NCBI GenBank assembly: GCA_016234485.1
Contig: JACRBL010000055.1
Span: 151,851-215,850 of the forward strand
Direction of reading: 5' to 3'
DNA from: Chloroflexota bacterium
GTDB lineage: Bacteria; Chloroflexota; Anaerolineae; Anaerolineales; Villigracilaceae
DNA: 64,000 bases
A program made the translations under genes and the position numbers. Positions 1 through 8,726 of this stretch are shown here, piece by piece. Numbering within the stretch: position 1 is the first letter of the stretch; the number at the start of each line of letters is the position of its first letter. Under the pieces are notes generated by a model. The model ran no database searches. It was not told the DNA's origin and was given only the letters and a program-made list of their open reading frames with translations.

Positions 1-2
1 CC

Positions 3-521
3 CTGCTAACCGACCTCGGCCTGACGTTGACTCAACGCTACTACGAGATCGCCGCACGCGACCCAGCCGTGATCGGATTCGCGTCGCTCGCGGCGGATGA
101 CTCGGCGACGGGCTGGGTCGTCGGTTCGGCGGACCCTGCCAAACTGGCGGCGCGTCTCCGCCGACCTTTGGGCGGGTTCGCTCGCCGTCTGGCGCTTCTC
201 ACACTGACGCGTCCGCGCGTGATCCTCCAACTCGCGCGGACGGTTCTCTTGCCCGTGCAAGAAAACATCATCCAGCCAGGCGAAATCGAGTTGACGTACA
301 TCGGCGTGGCCGAGTCTGCTCGCGGCCAGGGTTTGGGCGCGGAATTGGCGCGGCGCTTCTGCGCGGCCAGCGCCGCGGCAGGATACAAGCGCGTCAGCCT
401 GAGCGTCGAAACGGAAAATGAACCCGCCATCCGTTTATATCGTCGGCTTGGTTTTGAGACCGTCAAGGAATTTCGAGAAGGGAAATTCCATCGTCTTCGT
501 ATGAGAGTGAAATTATCTTGA
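3..521 (+). CDS. GNAT-family N-acetyltransferase, 5' end outside the window
   Basis: The frame is open to the first bases of the window, so the true start lies upstream; about 172 residues are visible. The C-terminal half carries the GNAT acetyl-CoA-binding motif A, seen as VAESARGQGLGAELARRF, followed by a motif B-like stretch ETENEPAIRLYRRLGF. Members of this family transfer an acetyl group from acetyl-CoA to an amine. The acceptor cannot be read from the sequence, and the missing N-terminal part would hold much of the substrate-specificity region. A TTG at 27 could serve as a start but would remove the first strands of the fold, so I treat the gene as truncated by the window edge. It is followed after 89 bases by a membrane protein on the same strand. 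Confidence 0.75.
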   Translation: MLTDLGLTLTQRYYEIAARDPAVIGFASLAADDSATGWVVGSADPAKLAARLRRPLGGFARRLALLTLTRPRVILQLARTVLLPVQENIIQPGEIELTYIGVAESARGQGLGAELARRFCAASAAAGYKRVSLSVETENEPAIRLYRRLGFETVKEFREGKFHRLRMRVKLS

Positions 522-527
522 TGCGTG

Positions 528-595
528 GAGCGGGATACTCTACGAGTACGATGTGGAATCCCGCTCAATGTGAAATGGCGGAATGCCATTCCGCC
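528..595. repeat. Two intergenic hairpins
   Basis: Between the acetyltransferase stop and the next gene lie two perfect inverted repeats. GAGCGGGAT (528-536) pairs with ATCCCGCTC (558-566), and GGCGGAATG (577-585) pairs with CATTCCGCC (587-595) around one central base. No T-run follows, so they look like members of the palindromic repeat population seen across the window rather than a classical terminator. Confidence 0.6.
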
Positions 596-610
596 CCACG
601 ATTTTTTTCA

Positions 611-2590
611 ATGAAAAAATACCTCCCGCCACTTTATCTCCTCATTCTCGCCTTCCTCGCCTACGGACTCTTCTTCTGGCAACGCGGCTTCTACTGGGAC
701 GAATCGCCCTGGTCGTGGATCTATTTCCGCCTCGGCCCCGCCATGCTGACGAAGACGTTTTCCACCAGCCGTCCGTTTTGGGGGATGATCTATCAGGTCA
801 TGTTGCCGTTGGTGGGACCGTATCCCGCGCGCTGGCAATTCCTCGTCATCGTCATTCATTGGCTGGCGGCGGTTCAGGTTTGGTGGCTGGTAAAACAAAT
901 TTGGCCGAACCAGCAAAAACTCGCCTTCACTTCGGCCGCGCTCTTCCTCGTCTACCCAGGGTTGGGACAAAACTTTTTCGGGTTGATGTACAGCCATTTT
1001 TACATCGTTTTCAATTTCCTCCTGCTTTCGTTCAACTTATCTTTGCTTGCCGTTAAAACTACGCGCTGGCGCATCGCGCTCATTTTGTTGGCGTTGATTT
1101 TTTCCGTTGGCAATCTGCTGGCGATGGAATATTTTTATTTCATCGAATTGGCGCGCGTCGTGATGTTCTGGCTGATTCTGCGCGGCGAGACCAAACGCGG
1201 GCAGATGACCGCGCTCTGGTCGGCGCCGTTCGTGCTGACGCTCGTCTCAGTGACGGTGTGGCGCGCGTTTTTCTTCGAGAATCAAAATGCAAGTTATCAG
1301 TTCTCGCTTCTCGCGGACTTGAAGGCGGATCCCGTCGCGGCGTCGCTTGAGCTGGCGAAGGACATCCTACGATCGTTCTGGGCCACTGTCCCGCAGGCGT
1401 GGACGTCCATTTTCGGCGCGGCGGACGAATCTGTGCTGGGGCCGCGGACGTTGGCGGTTGTCGTCGCCGTTCTGCTCGCGGCGGGACTCGGCATGGGCTG
1501 GGTCAGCGCCAAATGGACAGAGTCCGCTACGGGGGAGTCAGTGGCGAAGTGGGAGTGGTTCGGGCTGGCGTCCGCGTTGTGGGTCCTTGGCGGCGGGTCG
1601 CTTTGGGTGGTGGGACTCGTCCCCGAATTGAAATTTTCGTTCGACCGATTCACGCTTCCGTTCATGCTTGGGTCGAGTCTCATCCTCGCGGGGCTGGTGG
1701 ATTTGCTCGGCAGATGGCGACGCGTGCAGATCGCCGCGCTCGCGATTTTGGTCGGTTTTTCCGCCGCGCATTTTCAACAACTCGACGCGTCGTTTCGACA
1801 TGATTGGGAAGTGCAACGTGGATTTTTCAACCAGATGTCGTGGCGCATCCCTGGCTTGAAACCCGAGACGATTTTGTTGAGCAACGACCTGCCCGTGAAT
1901 TACTCGTCCGACAATTCGCTGACAGGGCCGCTGAATTGGATGTATAGCCCGCCCGGCGAGATGCGCGCCATTTTGTATTTCGCGTCGTTTCGCGTTGGAA
2001 GCACCTTGAAGTCCATCGAGCCTGGACTCACGCACATGCTGGATTATCGTGGGCCGATCTACACAGGCAACACGTCGAATATTCTTGTGGTTAATTTTGA
2101 GCCGCCTGGTTGTTTCCGCGTGATTGACCCTGAAATTGAATCTATGAATCGTTTGTTGCCCGAAGCAGTGCGCGACGCGACGCCGTACACAAATCTTTCG
2201 GTGATCCTATTCGAGCAGGAGGCTGTCCGCCCGGAGCAATTGTACGGCGCGGAACCCGTGCATGGATGGTGCTACTATTTCGAGCGTGCCGACCTGGCGC
2301 GGCAGATGGGCGATTGGGATGAAGTGTTACGTTTGAGTGAAGCGGCTTTCGCGCTGGACGATCATCCTAACGACGCTGTGGAGCGTTTTGTTTTCATCGA
2401 AGGCTACGCCCACGCGGGGATGTGGAACGATGCGAAGACTCTTTCGGTGGAAGCCTGGCGCGTCTCGAGGGAATACATGGCCCCCATGTTGTGTTCGCTG
2501 TGGACGCGCATCGCCCGCGAGACGGATGCAAGCGCGGAACGCGACGCGGCGATCGATGAGATGATGCAAAAATTTTCATGTTCTCCTTAA
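611..2590 (+). CDS. Polytopic membrane protein, glycosyltransferase 39/ArnT-like
   Basis: A 659-residue protein starting MKKYLPPLYLLILAFLAYG. I choose the ATG at 611 because the in-frame upstream stretch encodes the intergenic hairpins and no membrane or domain sequence. About ten hydrophobic segments fill residues 1-400. An acidic motif YWDES follows the first membrane helix, at the place where lipid-linked-sugar glycosyltransferases carry their catalytic Asp/Glu. The last 90 residues are soluble and helical with a TPR-like look. Such proteins move a sugar from a polyprenyl phosphate carrier to a target on the outer face of the membrane; the exact substrate is unknown. No clear Shine-Dalgarno sequence precedes the ATG. 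It could also be an uncharacterised membrane protein with only the same topology. Confidence 0.5.
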   Translation: MKKYLPPLYLLILAFLAYGLFFWQRGFYWDESPWSWIYFRLGPAMLTKTFSTSRPFWGMIYQVMLPLVGPYPARWQFLVIVIHWLAAVQVWWLVKQIWPNQQKLAFTSAALFLVYPGLGQNFFGLMYSHFYIVFNFLLLSFNLSLLAVKTTRWRIALILLALIFSVGNLLAMEYFYFIELARVVMFWLILRGETKRGQMTALWSAPFVLTLVSVTVWRAFFFENQNASYQFSLLADLKADPVAASLELAKDILRSFWATVPQAWTSIFGAADESVLGPRTLAVVVAVLLAAGLGMGWVSAKWTESATGESVAKWEWFGLASALWVLGGGSLWVVGLVPELKFSFDRFTLPFMLGSSLILAGLVDLLGRWRRVQIAALAILVGFSAAHFQQLDASFRHDWEVQRGFFNQMSWRIPGLKPETILLSNDLPVNYSSDNSLTGPLNWMYSPPGEMRAILYFASFRVGSTLKSIEPGLTHMLDYRGPIYTGNTSNILVVNFEPPGCFRVIDPEIESMNRLLPEAVRDATPYTNLSVILFEQEAVRPEQLYGAEPVHGWCYYFERADLARQMGDWDEVLRLSEAAFALDDHPNDAVERFVFIEGYAHAGMWNDAKTLSVEAWRVSREYMAPMLCSLWTRIARETDASAERDAAIDEMMQKFSCSP

Positions 2591-2627
2591 AATTTGTTTT
2601 GAATAGTTGTTTATACGACTTAATGAC

Positions 2628-2656
2628 TTGTTCATTTTTCCACTTGCGGCTAAAAT
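2628..2656 (+). promoter_or_regulatory. Candidate promoter for the first BMP transporter operon
   Basis: TTGTTC (2628-2633) and TAAAAT (2651-2656) are separated by 17 bases, a sigma-70-like spacing, upstream of the binding-protein gene at 2759. Both hexamers deviate from consensus, so this is a weak call based on position only. Confidence 0.3.
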
Positions 2657-2699
2657 CCCTTCGCTTGACTTTGAGGAAGGAGGCGCTCGTCTAAGATAA

Positions 2700-2714
2700 G
2701 TTTGTCAGACAAAC
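2700..2714. promoter_or_regulatory. Operator-like palindrome GTTTGTCAGACAAAC
   Basis: A perfect 15-base palindrome (GTTTGTC-A-GACAAAC) lies 44 bases upstream of the binding-protein start codon and about 43 bases downstream of the candidate promoter. A related core, ACGTCAGACGA, occurs near 7787-7797 just upstream of the GntR regulator gene. A GntR/UTRA regulator encoded between the two transporters is the natural candidate to bind it. That link is inference. Confidence 0.4.
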
Positions 2715-2758
2715 CCGTCCACTTCAAATCCCAAATACTCTTTAAGGAGGAGTAACCC

Positions 2759-4051
2759 ATGCGTAATACCCTGTCCAAGATCGCCTTTATTCTGGTGATC
2801 GCCATGCTTGTCCTCTCGGCCTGCGCGCCGAAAACGCCGGTCGCGACCGAAGCCCCCGAGACGGAAGCGCCCCCCACTGAGGTCGTCGCCACTGAAGCGC
2901 CTGCTACCGAAGCACCCGCTACTGAAGTCCCCGCCGAGCAGTTCGTCTTCGGTATGATCCTCGTTGGTCCGTACAATGATCACGGCTGGAGCCAGGCGCA
3001 CTACGAAGCCGGCAAATACGTGGAAGAGCTGACCGGCGCGAAGATGATCTACCTCGAGAATGTCTATGATGGTTCGCCCGATCACCCCGGCACCACCACC
3101 TCGCAACTCGGCGAGGAATTGGTTGCCCAGGGCGCGAAACTCGTGATCTTCAACTCCGATGCCCATCAGGAAGAGGCCATCAAGTTCGCGGAAGAAAATC
3201 CTGAGGTTAAAACCATCCTTGCTTCGGGTGATAGCGCCTGGAAAGAGGGAAAGAACTTCAAGGAGATTCCCAACCTCGTCAACATCATGGGTGGCATGGA
3301 ATACGGCAAGATGATGGCTGGTTGCGCCGCCGCGCTCAGCACGACCTCCGGTCAGATCGGCTACCTTGGCCCGCTAATCAATGACGAGACCCGCCGCTAC
3401 GCCTCTTCGGCCTACCTCGGCGCGAAGTATTGCTGGACCGAGTACCTTGGCAGAGACGCCGCCGAGCTCAAGTTCAAGGTCACCTGGATCGGCTTCTGGT
3501 TCAACATCCCAGGCTTCACCTCCGACCCGACGCAGGTTGCGAACGACTTCATCAACCAGGGCTACGATGTGATTATCTCGGGCATTGACACCACCGAAGG
3601 CCTGACCGAAGCCAAGAAGTCCACTGCGGCTGGCAAGCAGGTCTGGGCTGTCCCGTACGATTACATTGGCTCTTGCGAAGAAGGCGCGGAAGTCTGCCTC
3701 GGCGTGCCGTACTTCAACTGGGGTCCCTCGTACCTCGTGAACATCAAAGCCGCCATGGACGGAACCTTCGCCGCCCACTTTGAGTTGAACAACCCCGATT
3801 GGGCCGACATCAACAACAAAGACGTCAGCGCGGTTGGCTTCGTGAAGGGCGCGGCCCTCAACGCCGACGCCGCCGCCAAACTGGACGAGTTCATCGCCGC
3901 GCTCGCGGGCGGACTCAACCTGTGGAAAGGCCCGCTGAACCTGCAGGATGGAACGGAATACCTCGCCGATGGCGTGGAAGCCACCCTCCAGCAGATCTGG
4001 TACCTGCCTCAATTGCTCGAAGGCATGGAAGGCCAGAGCGTTTCCGAGTAA
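2759..4051 (+). CDS. BMP-family ABC transporter substrate-binding lipoprotein
   Basis: A 430-residue lipoprotein. Residues 1-21 form a signal peptide ending in the lipobox LSAC, so the mature protein is anchored through Cys21. Residues 23-60 are a Thr/Glu/Ala/Pro-rich linker. From residue 61 a BMP/PnrA-like fold begins with FGMILVGPYNDHGWSQAHYE, the typical start of the family that binds purine nucleosides or related ligands. A strong ribosome site AAGGAGGAG lies 8 bases before the ATG. An intrinsic terminator follows the gene, which then is expected to give the binding protein a higher mRNA level than the downstream ATPase and permease genes. Neighbours are the matching ATPase and two permeases. 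Ligand identity is inferred from family and from the xanthine dehydrogenase genes further on. Confidence 0.9.
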   Translation: MRNTLSKIAFILVIAMLVLSACAPKTPVATEAPETEAPPTEVVATEAPATEAPATEVPAEQFVFGMILVGPYNDHGWSQAHYEAGKYVEELTGAKMIYLENVYDGSPDHPGTTTSQLGEELVAQGAKLVIFNSDAHQEEAIKFAEENPEVKTILASGDSAWKEGKNFKEIPNLVNIMGGMEYGKMMAGCAAALSTTSGQIGYLGPLINDETRRYASSAYLGAKYCWTEYLGRDAAELKFKVTWIGFWFNIPGFTSDPTQVANDFINQGYDVIISGIDTTEGLTEAKKSTAAGKQVWAVPYDYIGSCEEGAEVCLGVPYFNWGPSYLVNIKAAMDGTFAAHFELNNPDWADINNKDVSAVGFVKGAALNADAAAKLDEFIAALAGGLNLWKGPLNLQDGTEYLADGVEATLQQIWYLPQLLEGMEGQSVSE

Positions 4052-4063
4052 CCTTGTTCGACG

Positions 4064-4102
4064 CGAGGGGAAGGCAACAAGCCTTCCCCTCGTTCTTTTT
4101 TT
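4064..4102 (+). terminator. Intrinsic terminator after the first binding protein
   Basis: CGAGGGGAAGGC (4064-4075) and GCCTTCCCCTCG (4081-4092) form a perfect 12-bp stem with loop AACAA, followed by TTCTTTTTTT. It sits 13 bases after the binding-protein stop and upstream of the ATPase gene, so it probably causes partial termination inside the operon. Confidence 0.85.
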
Positions 4103-4180
4103 AGTTCGGCGGAGCGCGGACATGAGTCCGCTCCTCCCAGCAAAGTCGGCTCTCCCGTATTCACTTGTTGAGGATGGCAC

Positions 4181-5674
4181 ATGAAAGTCGAACTACGCGG
4201 TATCCACAAATATTTCGGCAAGAATCATGCCAACGACGATATCAATCTCACCATTCCCTCGGGAACGATCCAGGGAATTTTGGGAGAGAACGGAGCGGGC
4301 AAAAGCACGTTGATGAAAATCCTCTCGGGCTATTTTCATGCCGACCAGGGCGAGATTCTGCTGGATGGCAAACCCGTGAAGATCGCCTCCCCTGCGGCGG
4401 CGCTGCAAGCGGGCGTGGGCATGTTGCACCAGGACCCGCTGGATTTTCCTCCCATGCGCATCATTGATAATTTTTTACTGCGCACGTCGGGCGATTTCTT
4501 TCCCAACCGAAAACATGCCGCGCAGGATATCAACCTGCTAATGAAGGAATTTGGCTTTTCGCTCGATCCTGAAAGTTACGTGGACTCATTAACCGTGGGG
4601 GAACGCCAGCAATTGGAAATCATGCGCCTCCTCTTCCTTGGGGCGAGGGTATTCATCCTCGACGAGCCGACCACGGGCATCAGCGCCGCGCAAAAGGCAA
4701 AACTCTTCGAGACGCTGAAAAAATTCCCCGAGCAGGCCATCACCGCGATCTTCGTTTCTCACAAACTGGAAGACGTGGAAAAACTTTGCGACCGCGTGGC
4801 CGTGTTGCGGCAGGGAAAACTCGTCGGCCAGATGGAGCGCGAGCAGGGGAAACCGTTCGACAATAAGAAGTTGGTAAAGATGATGTTCGGCAAGGAAGCG
4901 CCCCTTGCGCCGCGCCAGGCCTACAGTCAGGAGGGAAGCGTGTTGCGGTTGAACGATGTCTCGGTGGAGGACGCGCGGCTCAAGATCCGCAACGTCAACT
5001 TTGAGGCGCGGGCGGGGGAAGTCATCGGCTTGGCGGGCATGGAGGGAAGCGGACAGGGTGTCTTCCTGCGGGCCTGCGCGGGGTTGATCCGCACAGTGGG
5101 AGGAACGGTGCAGGTCAAGGAAAAAGACCTCACGGGCAAGTCGTATCATGTTTATAAAAATAATGGCGTGGAATTTTTACCCGCCGCGCGTTTGGAAGAA
5201 GGATTGGTGCCTGGCCTTTCGTTGACCGAGCATTTCCAGTTGGCTGAAAAAGCCGAGGGTCTTTTCATCAAGCAGGATGTCGGCGTGAAGCTGGCGCAGG
5301 AGCGCATCGCGGCTTTCAATATCAAAGGGACGCCCGTGAGCGCGGTCGAGTCGCTTTCGGGCGGCAACCAACAGCGGGCGTTGCTTTCGCTGTTGCGTAC
5401 CCCGCTTTCGCTGGTGTTGATCGAGCATCCCACGCGCGGGCTGGATATTGAGTCGGTCATCTATATTTGGAGCAAATTGAAAGAACGCTGTAAACAGGGG
5501 TCGGCCATTCTGTTCATGTCTTCGGACCTCGATGAAATTTTGCAATACAGTGACCGCATTCTCGTTTTTTTCAACGGTAAAGTGTCGCAACCGCTGGACG
5601 CAGAAAAAACCAGCGTGGCAAAACTGGGCGAAATGATCGGCGGGCGGGGCTGGCAGGAAGAGCCGACTGCTTAG
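4181..5674 (+). CDS. ABC transporter double ATPase, BMP/nucleoside type
   Basis: A 497-residue ATPase with two nucleotide-binding domains, as in RbsA/MglA and NupO-type proteins. Domain 1 (about 1-235) has Walker A GENGAGKST, a signature-like LTVGERQQ and Walker B VFILDEPT. Domain 2 (about 250-490) has a degenerate Walker A GMEGSGQG without the Lys-Ser/Thr pair, a full signature LSGGNQQ and IEHPTRGLD. The degenerate second site is a known trait of this subfamily and not a sign of decay. It powers uptake through the two permeases that follow; the first permease starts 11 bases after its stop. It is cytoplasmic and membrane-associated. Assignment to nucleoside or purine transport rests on the family and the context. 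Confidence 0.9.
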   Translation: MKVELRGIHKYFGKNHANDDINLTIPSGTIQGILGENGAGKSTLMKILSGYFHADQGEILLDGKPVKIASPAAALQAGVGMLHQDPLDFPPMRIIDNFLLRTSGDFFPNRKHAAQDINLLMKEFGFSLDPESYVDSLTVGERQQLEIMRLLFLGARVFILDEPTTGISAAQKAKLFETLKKFPEQAITAIFVSHKLEDVEKLCDRVAVLRQGKLVGQMEREQGKPFDNKKLVKMMFGKEAPLAPRQAYSQEGSVLRLNDVSVEDARLKIRNVNFEARAGEVIGLAGMEGSGQGVFLRACAGLIRTVGGTVQVKEKDLTGKSYHVYKNNGVEFLPAARLEEGLVPGLSLTEHFQLAEKAEGLFIKQDVGVKLAQERIAAFNIKGTPVSAVESLSGGNQQRALLSLLRTPLSLVLIEHPTRGLDIESVIYIWSKLKERCKQGSAILFMSSDLDEILQYSDRILVFFNGKVSQPLDAEKTSVAKLGEMIGGRGWQEEPTA

Positions 5675-5685
5675 AGGCAACCACC

Positions 5686-6735
5686 ATGAAAAATACCCGT
5701 ATCAGCAATTTTGGTTTTCAAATTCTGGCGGTGGTCCTTGCGCTGGTCGTGACCTCGCTGATCCTGATTGCGGCTGGCGCGAATCCGCTGGATGCGTATA
5801 AAAACATTTACGCGGGCTCGTTTGGTTCATTTGAGAAATTATCGGACGTGCTGGTCGCGTGGATTCCGCTGCTCATCACCGTGGCCGGCCTGCTGGTGAC
5901 GTTTTCCGCCGGGTTGTGGAACATCGGCGTGGAGGGACAGATCATCATGGGCGGCATCGCCACCACCTGGATAGTCCGCCTCTTGCAAGATACAACCACA
6001 CCGCCCGCGCTGACCATCGCTCTCGCCATTTTGGCGGGGATGATCGGCGGCGCGTTGTGGGCCGCGCTGGCGGGCGCGCTCAAAACCTTCGGCGGCGTGA
6101 ATGAGATCTTCGGCGGTCTCGGCCTGAACTTTGTGGCGACCGCGGCCACGATCTGGCTGATCTTCGGCCCGTGGAAGCGCCCGGGCGTCGCGTCCATCGC
6201 GGGGACGGAGGCCTTCAACGAATCGGTCTGGCTCCCGACGATGGGCGATACGCGTCTCAGCCTGTGGGCGTTGGGGCTGGCGATTGTCTCCATCATGATC
6301 GTTTATTTTCTTCTTCAAGGAACCTACATTGGCTTGCGCTTGAAGGCGGTTGGGAAGAATCCCAAAGCCGCGTATCTGCTCGGCGTCCCCACCTGGCAAT
6401 ATAGCATGATGGCTTTCATGCTCTGCGGCGCGTTTGCGGGGTTGGCGGGCGCGATGCAGGTGATGGCTGTGTATCACCGCTTGATCGGTTCCATCTCCAG
6501 CGGCTACGGTTTCCTCGGCCTGCTGGTGGCAATGCTGGTTAATTATCAAGTGATCTGGTCTGTGCCGGTGGCGCTGTTCTTTGCCGCGTTGAACATCGGC
6601 GGCATTCAATTGCCCATCATCCTAAAACTGGACTCGTCCATCACGGGAATTTTGCAAGGGACGCTGGTGCTGTTCGTCCTGATGATGGAAGGCGTTCGTC
6701 AACGATTTATGAAGCGCGCGGGAGAGAAACAATGA
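5686..6735 (+). CDS. ABC transporter permease (BPD_transp_2 type), first set
   Basis: A 349-residue membrane protein with eight to ten hydrophobic helices. It has the branched-chain/sugar permease family pattern: NIGVEGQIIMGG near residues 80-92 and the conserved loop GLRLKAVGKNPKAAYLLG around residue 220. It begins 11 bases after the ATPase gene, with AGAGG as a ribosome site, and its last four bases overlap the next permease (ATGA), indicating translational coupling. Together with the following gene it should form the membrane channel of the first BMP transporter. Confidence 0.9.
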   Translation: MKNTRISNFGFQILAVVLALVVTSLILIAAGANPLDAYKNIYAGSFGSFEKLSDVLVAWIPLLITVAGLLVTFSAGLWNIGVEGQIIMGGIATTWIVRLLQDTTTPPALTIALAILAGMIGGALWAALAGALKTFGGVNEIFGGLGLNFVATAATIWLIFGPWKRPGVASIAGTEAFNESVWLPTMGDTRLSLWALGLAIVSIMIVYFLLQGTYIGLRLKAVGKNPKAAYLLGVPTWQYSMMAFMLCGAFAGLAGAMQVMAVYHRLIGSISSGYGFLGLLVAMLVNYQVIWSVPVALFFAALNIGGIQLPIILKLDSSITGILQGTLVLFVLMMEGVRQRFMKRAGEKQ

Positions 6736-7730
6736 CGACTGAAATGATCCTCGTTGGACTGGCGGGCGTGTTGGCCGCGGCCGCGCCTGTCATCTTTGCC
6801 GTGATCGGCGAGACGATTTCCGAGCGCGCGGGCGTGATCAACCTTTCGATGAACGGGACGATCCTGCTTTCGGCCATGGCCAGTTTCGGCGTGGCGGTGA
6901 CCACGGACAATCTCCTGCTCGGTTTTTTGATGGGCATGTTCGTCGGCGCGCTGGTGGCGCTGGTAATCGCGTTCGGCAACATCACCTTGAGGCAATCGCA
7001 AGTCGCGATCGGATTCGTCCTCGCGCTGATTTGCCGCGACCTCTCGGACTTTTTGGGGAATCCCTTCGTCGGTCAGCCTGGGCCGCGCCTGCCGTTCGCT
7101 CCCATCGCAGGGCTGGCGGATATTCCCGTCATCGGCACGTTGTTCTTCCGCCAGGATCTGATGACGTACGCCAGTTATCTCTTCATCATTCTGGCTTGGG
7201 TCTTCGTCTACAAGACGCGGCCCGGCCTGATGTTGCAGGGCATCGGCGAGAAACCCGCGGCGGCCTTCGTGCGCGGCGCGAACGTCAATCGGATGCGCTA
7301 CTTCTACACCATTTTGGGTGGCGCGATCATTGGCCTCGCCGGCCCGACGTTCTCACTTTCCGTTAAAGCTGGCTGGAAAGGGACGCTCTCGGGGCTGGAC
7401 GGCATCGGCTGGATCGCGCTCGCCATCACCATCTTCGGCGGTTGGAATCCACTGCGCGCGGCCTTTGGCGCGTATCTCTTTGCCTTCCTGCAATGGTTGG
7501 GGTTGGTGCTTCAACCCAGCCTGCCGGGAGTCCCCTCGCAGGTTTTGCAGGTTGCGCCTTTCCCGTTGATGATCCTGACCCTGTTGCTTGTCAACATTGG
7601 CAACGCAGAGTGGGTGGGACGCACGCTCGCGGCCCTGCCTGAACCGACGCGGCGGTTTATCGCCAGGGGCTTGCGCGCCATGCGGGCTTCTCCGCCAGCC
7701 GCATTGGGTGTACCTTTTGAATCAGAGTAA
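6732..7730 (+). CDS. ABC transporter permease (BPD_transp_2 type), second of first set
   Basis: A 332-residue membrane protein of the same permease family. Residues 20-40 carry AVIGETISERAGVINLSMNG, the motif typical of the second permease in BMP-type nucleoside systems, and GLMLQGIGEKPAAAFVRG is the conserved coupling loop near residue 165. It overlaps the preceding permease by four bases. The gene closes the first transporter; a GntR regulator follows after 91 bases. Confidence 0.9.
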   Translation: MTTEMILVGLAGVLAAAAPVIFAVIGETISERAGVINLSMNGTILLSAMASFGVAVTTDNLLLGFLMGMFVGALVALVIAFGNITLRQSQVAIGFVLALICRDLSDFLGNPFVGQPGPRLPFAPIAGLADIPVIGTLFFRQDLMTYASYLFIILAWVFVYKTRPGLMLQGIGEKPAAAFVRGANVNRMRYFYTILGGAIIGLAGPTFSLSVKAGWKGTLSGLDGIGWIALAITIFGGWNPLRAAFGAYLFAFLQWLGLVLQPSLPGVPSQVLQVAPFPLMILTLLLVNIGNAEWVGRTLAALPEPTRRFIARGLRAMRASPPAALGVPFESE

Positions 7731-7821
7731 ATATTAAGTCAAATGTCACTTGTAATCAGTTGTGACGTATGGTACAAACAAGGAAACGTCAGACGACTAT
7801 CCTCCAACAAATTGACTTTTC
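7731..7821 (+). promoter_or_regulatory. Upstream region of the GntR regulator
   Basis: This 91-base gap holds GTCAC (7746-7750) and GTGAC (7763-7767) as short inverted arms, and the core ACGTCAGACGA near 7787-7797 that resembles the centre of the 15-base palindrome at 2700-2714. No strong Shine-Dalgarno sequence precedes the ATG at 7822. Autoregulation is a reasonable guess only. Confidence 0.25.
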
Positions 7822-8553
7822 ATGCACATCATTCAGCCGAAAGCGATTGTCGAACAGGTTGACGAAATCCTTCTCGAACGGATAAAAGAAGGGGTCTATC
7901 CCGCTGGAAGCCGAATGCCTTCGGAGAGCGAATTATCAGAAGAATTAGGCGTCAGCCGCGCTTCCATTCGCACCGTTTTGGCAAAACTCGCCATCAATGG
8001 CTTGATCATCCGCAAGCAGGGGGATGGGACGTATGTGAATGCCAGGGTGAAGGAAGTGAACGCTCATTCGGGCAATTTATGGGACCTGACGCAACTGATC
8101 GAAAGCAACGGATACAAACCCTCCATTCAATCGCTCGCCATCGAAAAACGAAAAGCCACCGAAAAAGAAGCCATTGTCCTCGCCCTTGAACCGGGTGAGG
8201 ACTTGCTTTTTATGCGGCGGCTTTTTCTCGCGGACGGCAAGCCTGTCATCCTGGCGAATAATGTCAGTCCGCTTTCCCTGTTTCGCGAGCCGATCGAATC
8301 TATTGACGGCGCTCTTCATATTCGCGATATCTTGCTTCAATATTGCCGCCAGCGGATCTGGTTTGCCATCACCGACATCCGCTCGACAATGATCGGGAAG
8401 GAAGCCCACGACCTTTTGGGCGGCGACCCGCAACGCGCCATTTTGGAATTGCAGGTGGCTTTTTACGCCAAAGACAATCTGCCGCTGGCTTTGGGCGTGA
8501 ACTATTTCGACGATTCGTTTCTGCGCCTGAGCTTGGCGCAGGCATGGAATTGA
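7822..8553 (+). CDS. GntR-family regulator with UTRA ligand-binding domain (HutC subfamily)
   Basis: A 243-residue regulator. Residues 8-75 are the GntR winged helix with SRMPSESELSEELGVSRASI. Residues 90-240 match the UTRA effector domain: LALEPGEDLLFMRRLFLADG followed by the two-strand core. HutC-type regulators repress catabolic and uptake genes and release DNA on binding a small metabolite. The gene lies between two BMP transporter sets on the same strand, so purines, nucleosides or a breakdown product are the likely effectors. That assignment is inferred from context. Confidence 0.85.
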   Translation: MHIIQPKAIVEQVDEILLERIKEGVYPAGSRMPSESELSEELGVSRASIRTVLAKLAINGLIIRKQGDGTYVNARVKEVNAHSGNLWDLTQLIESNGYKPSIQSLAIEKRKATEKEAIVLALEPGEDLLFMRRLFLADGKPVILANNVSPLSLFREPIESIDGALHIRDILLQYCRQRIWFAITDIRSTMIGKEAHDLLGGDPQRAILELQVAFYAKDNLPLALGVNYFDDSFLRLSLAQAWN

Positions 8554-8584
8554 GTATTAGTCATTGAGAATATGTGTGATTTGT

Positions 8585-8671
8585 TTCTGCGAGGAGGGCG
8601 CACTTTCCGACGAAGCAGTCTCCGCGCCACCAGAGGGGATTGCTTCGGGAAAATCGCCCTCGCAATGACGG
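8585..8671. repeat. Palindromic element, GAAGCAATC/GATTGCTTC family, degenerate copy
   Basis: The left half runs TGCGAGGAGGGCGCACTTTC then CGACGAAGCAGTCTCC; the right half GGGGATTGCTTCGGGAAA then TCGCCCTCGCAATGACGG. The halves are imperfect inverted copies. Better copies lie at 21870-21950, 28983-29093, 43812-43931 and inside a gene at 48824-48907. Confidence 0.75.
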
Positions 8672-8726
8672 ATTACGGCATAGATTTTTTTCAACCAACC
8701 CTTCGACGCGAGGAGATGATTCCCAC

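Noticed and set aside
2591..2758. Purine riboswitch in front of the first BMP transporter
   Set aside because: The conserved core of the purine aptamer (paired P1 with its fixed junction bases) could not be found; only an operator-like palindrome is visible.
3374..4180. Long minus-strand frame opposite the first binding protein
   Set aside because: It is a shadow of GC-rich coding sequence, with no ribosome site and no recognisable domain.
4181..5674. Degenerate second Walker A as sign of gene decay
   Set aside because: A changed second nucleotide site is normal in this ABC subfamily, and the second transporter has the same trait.
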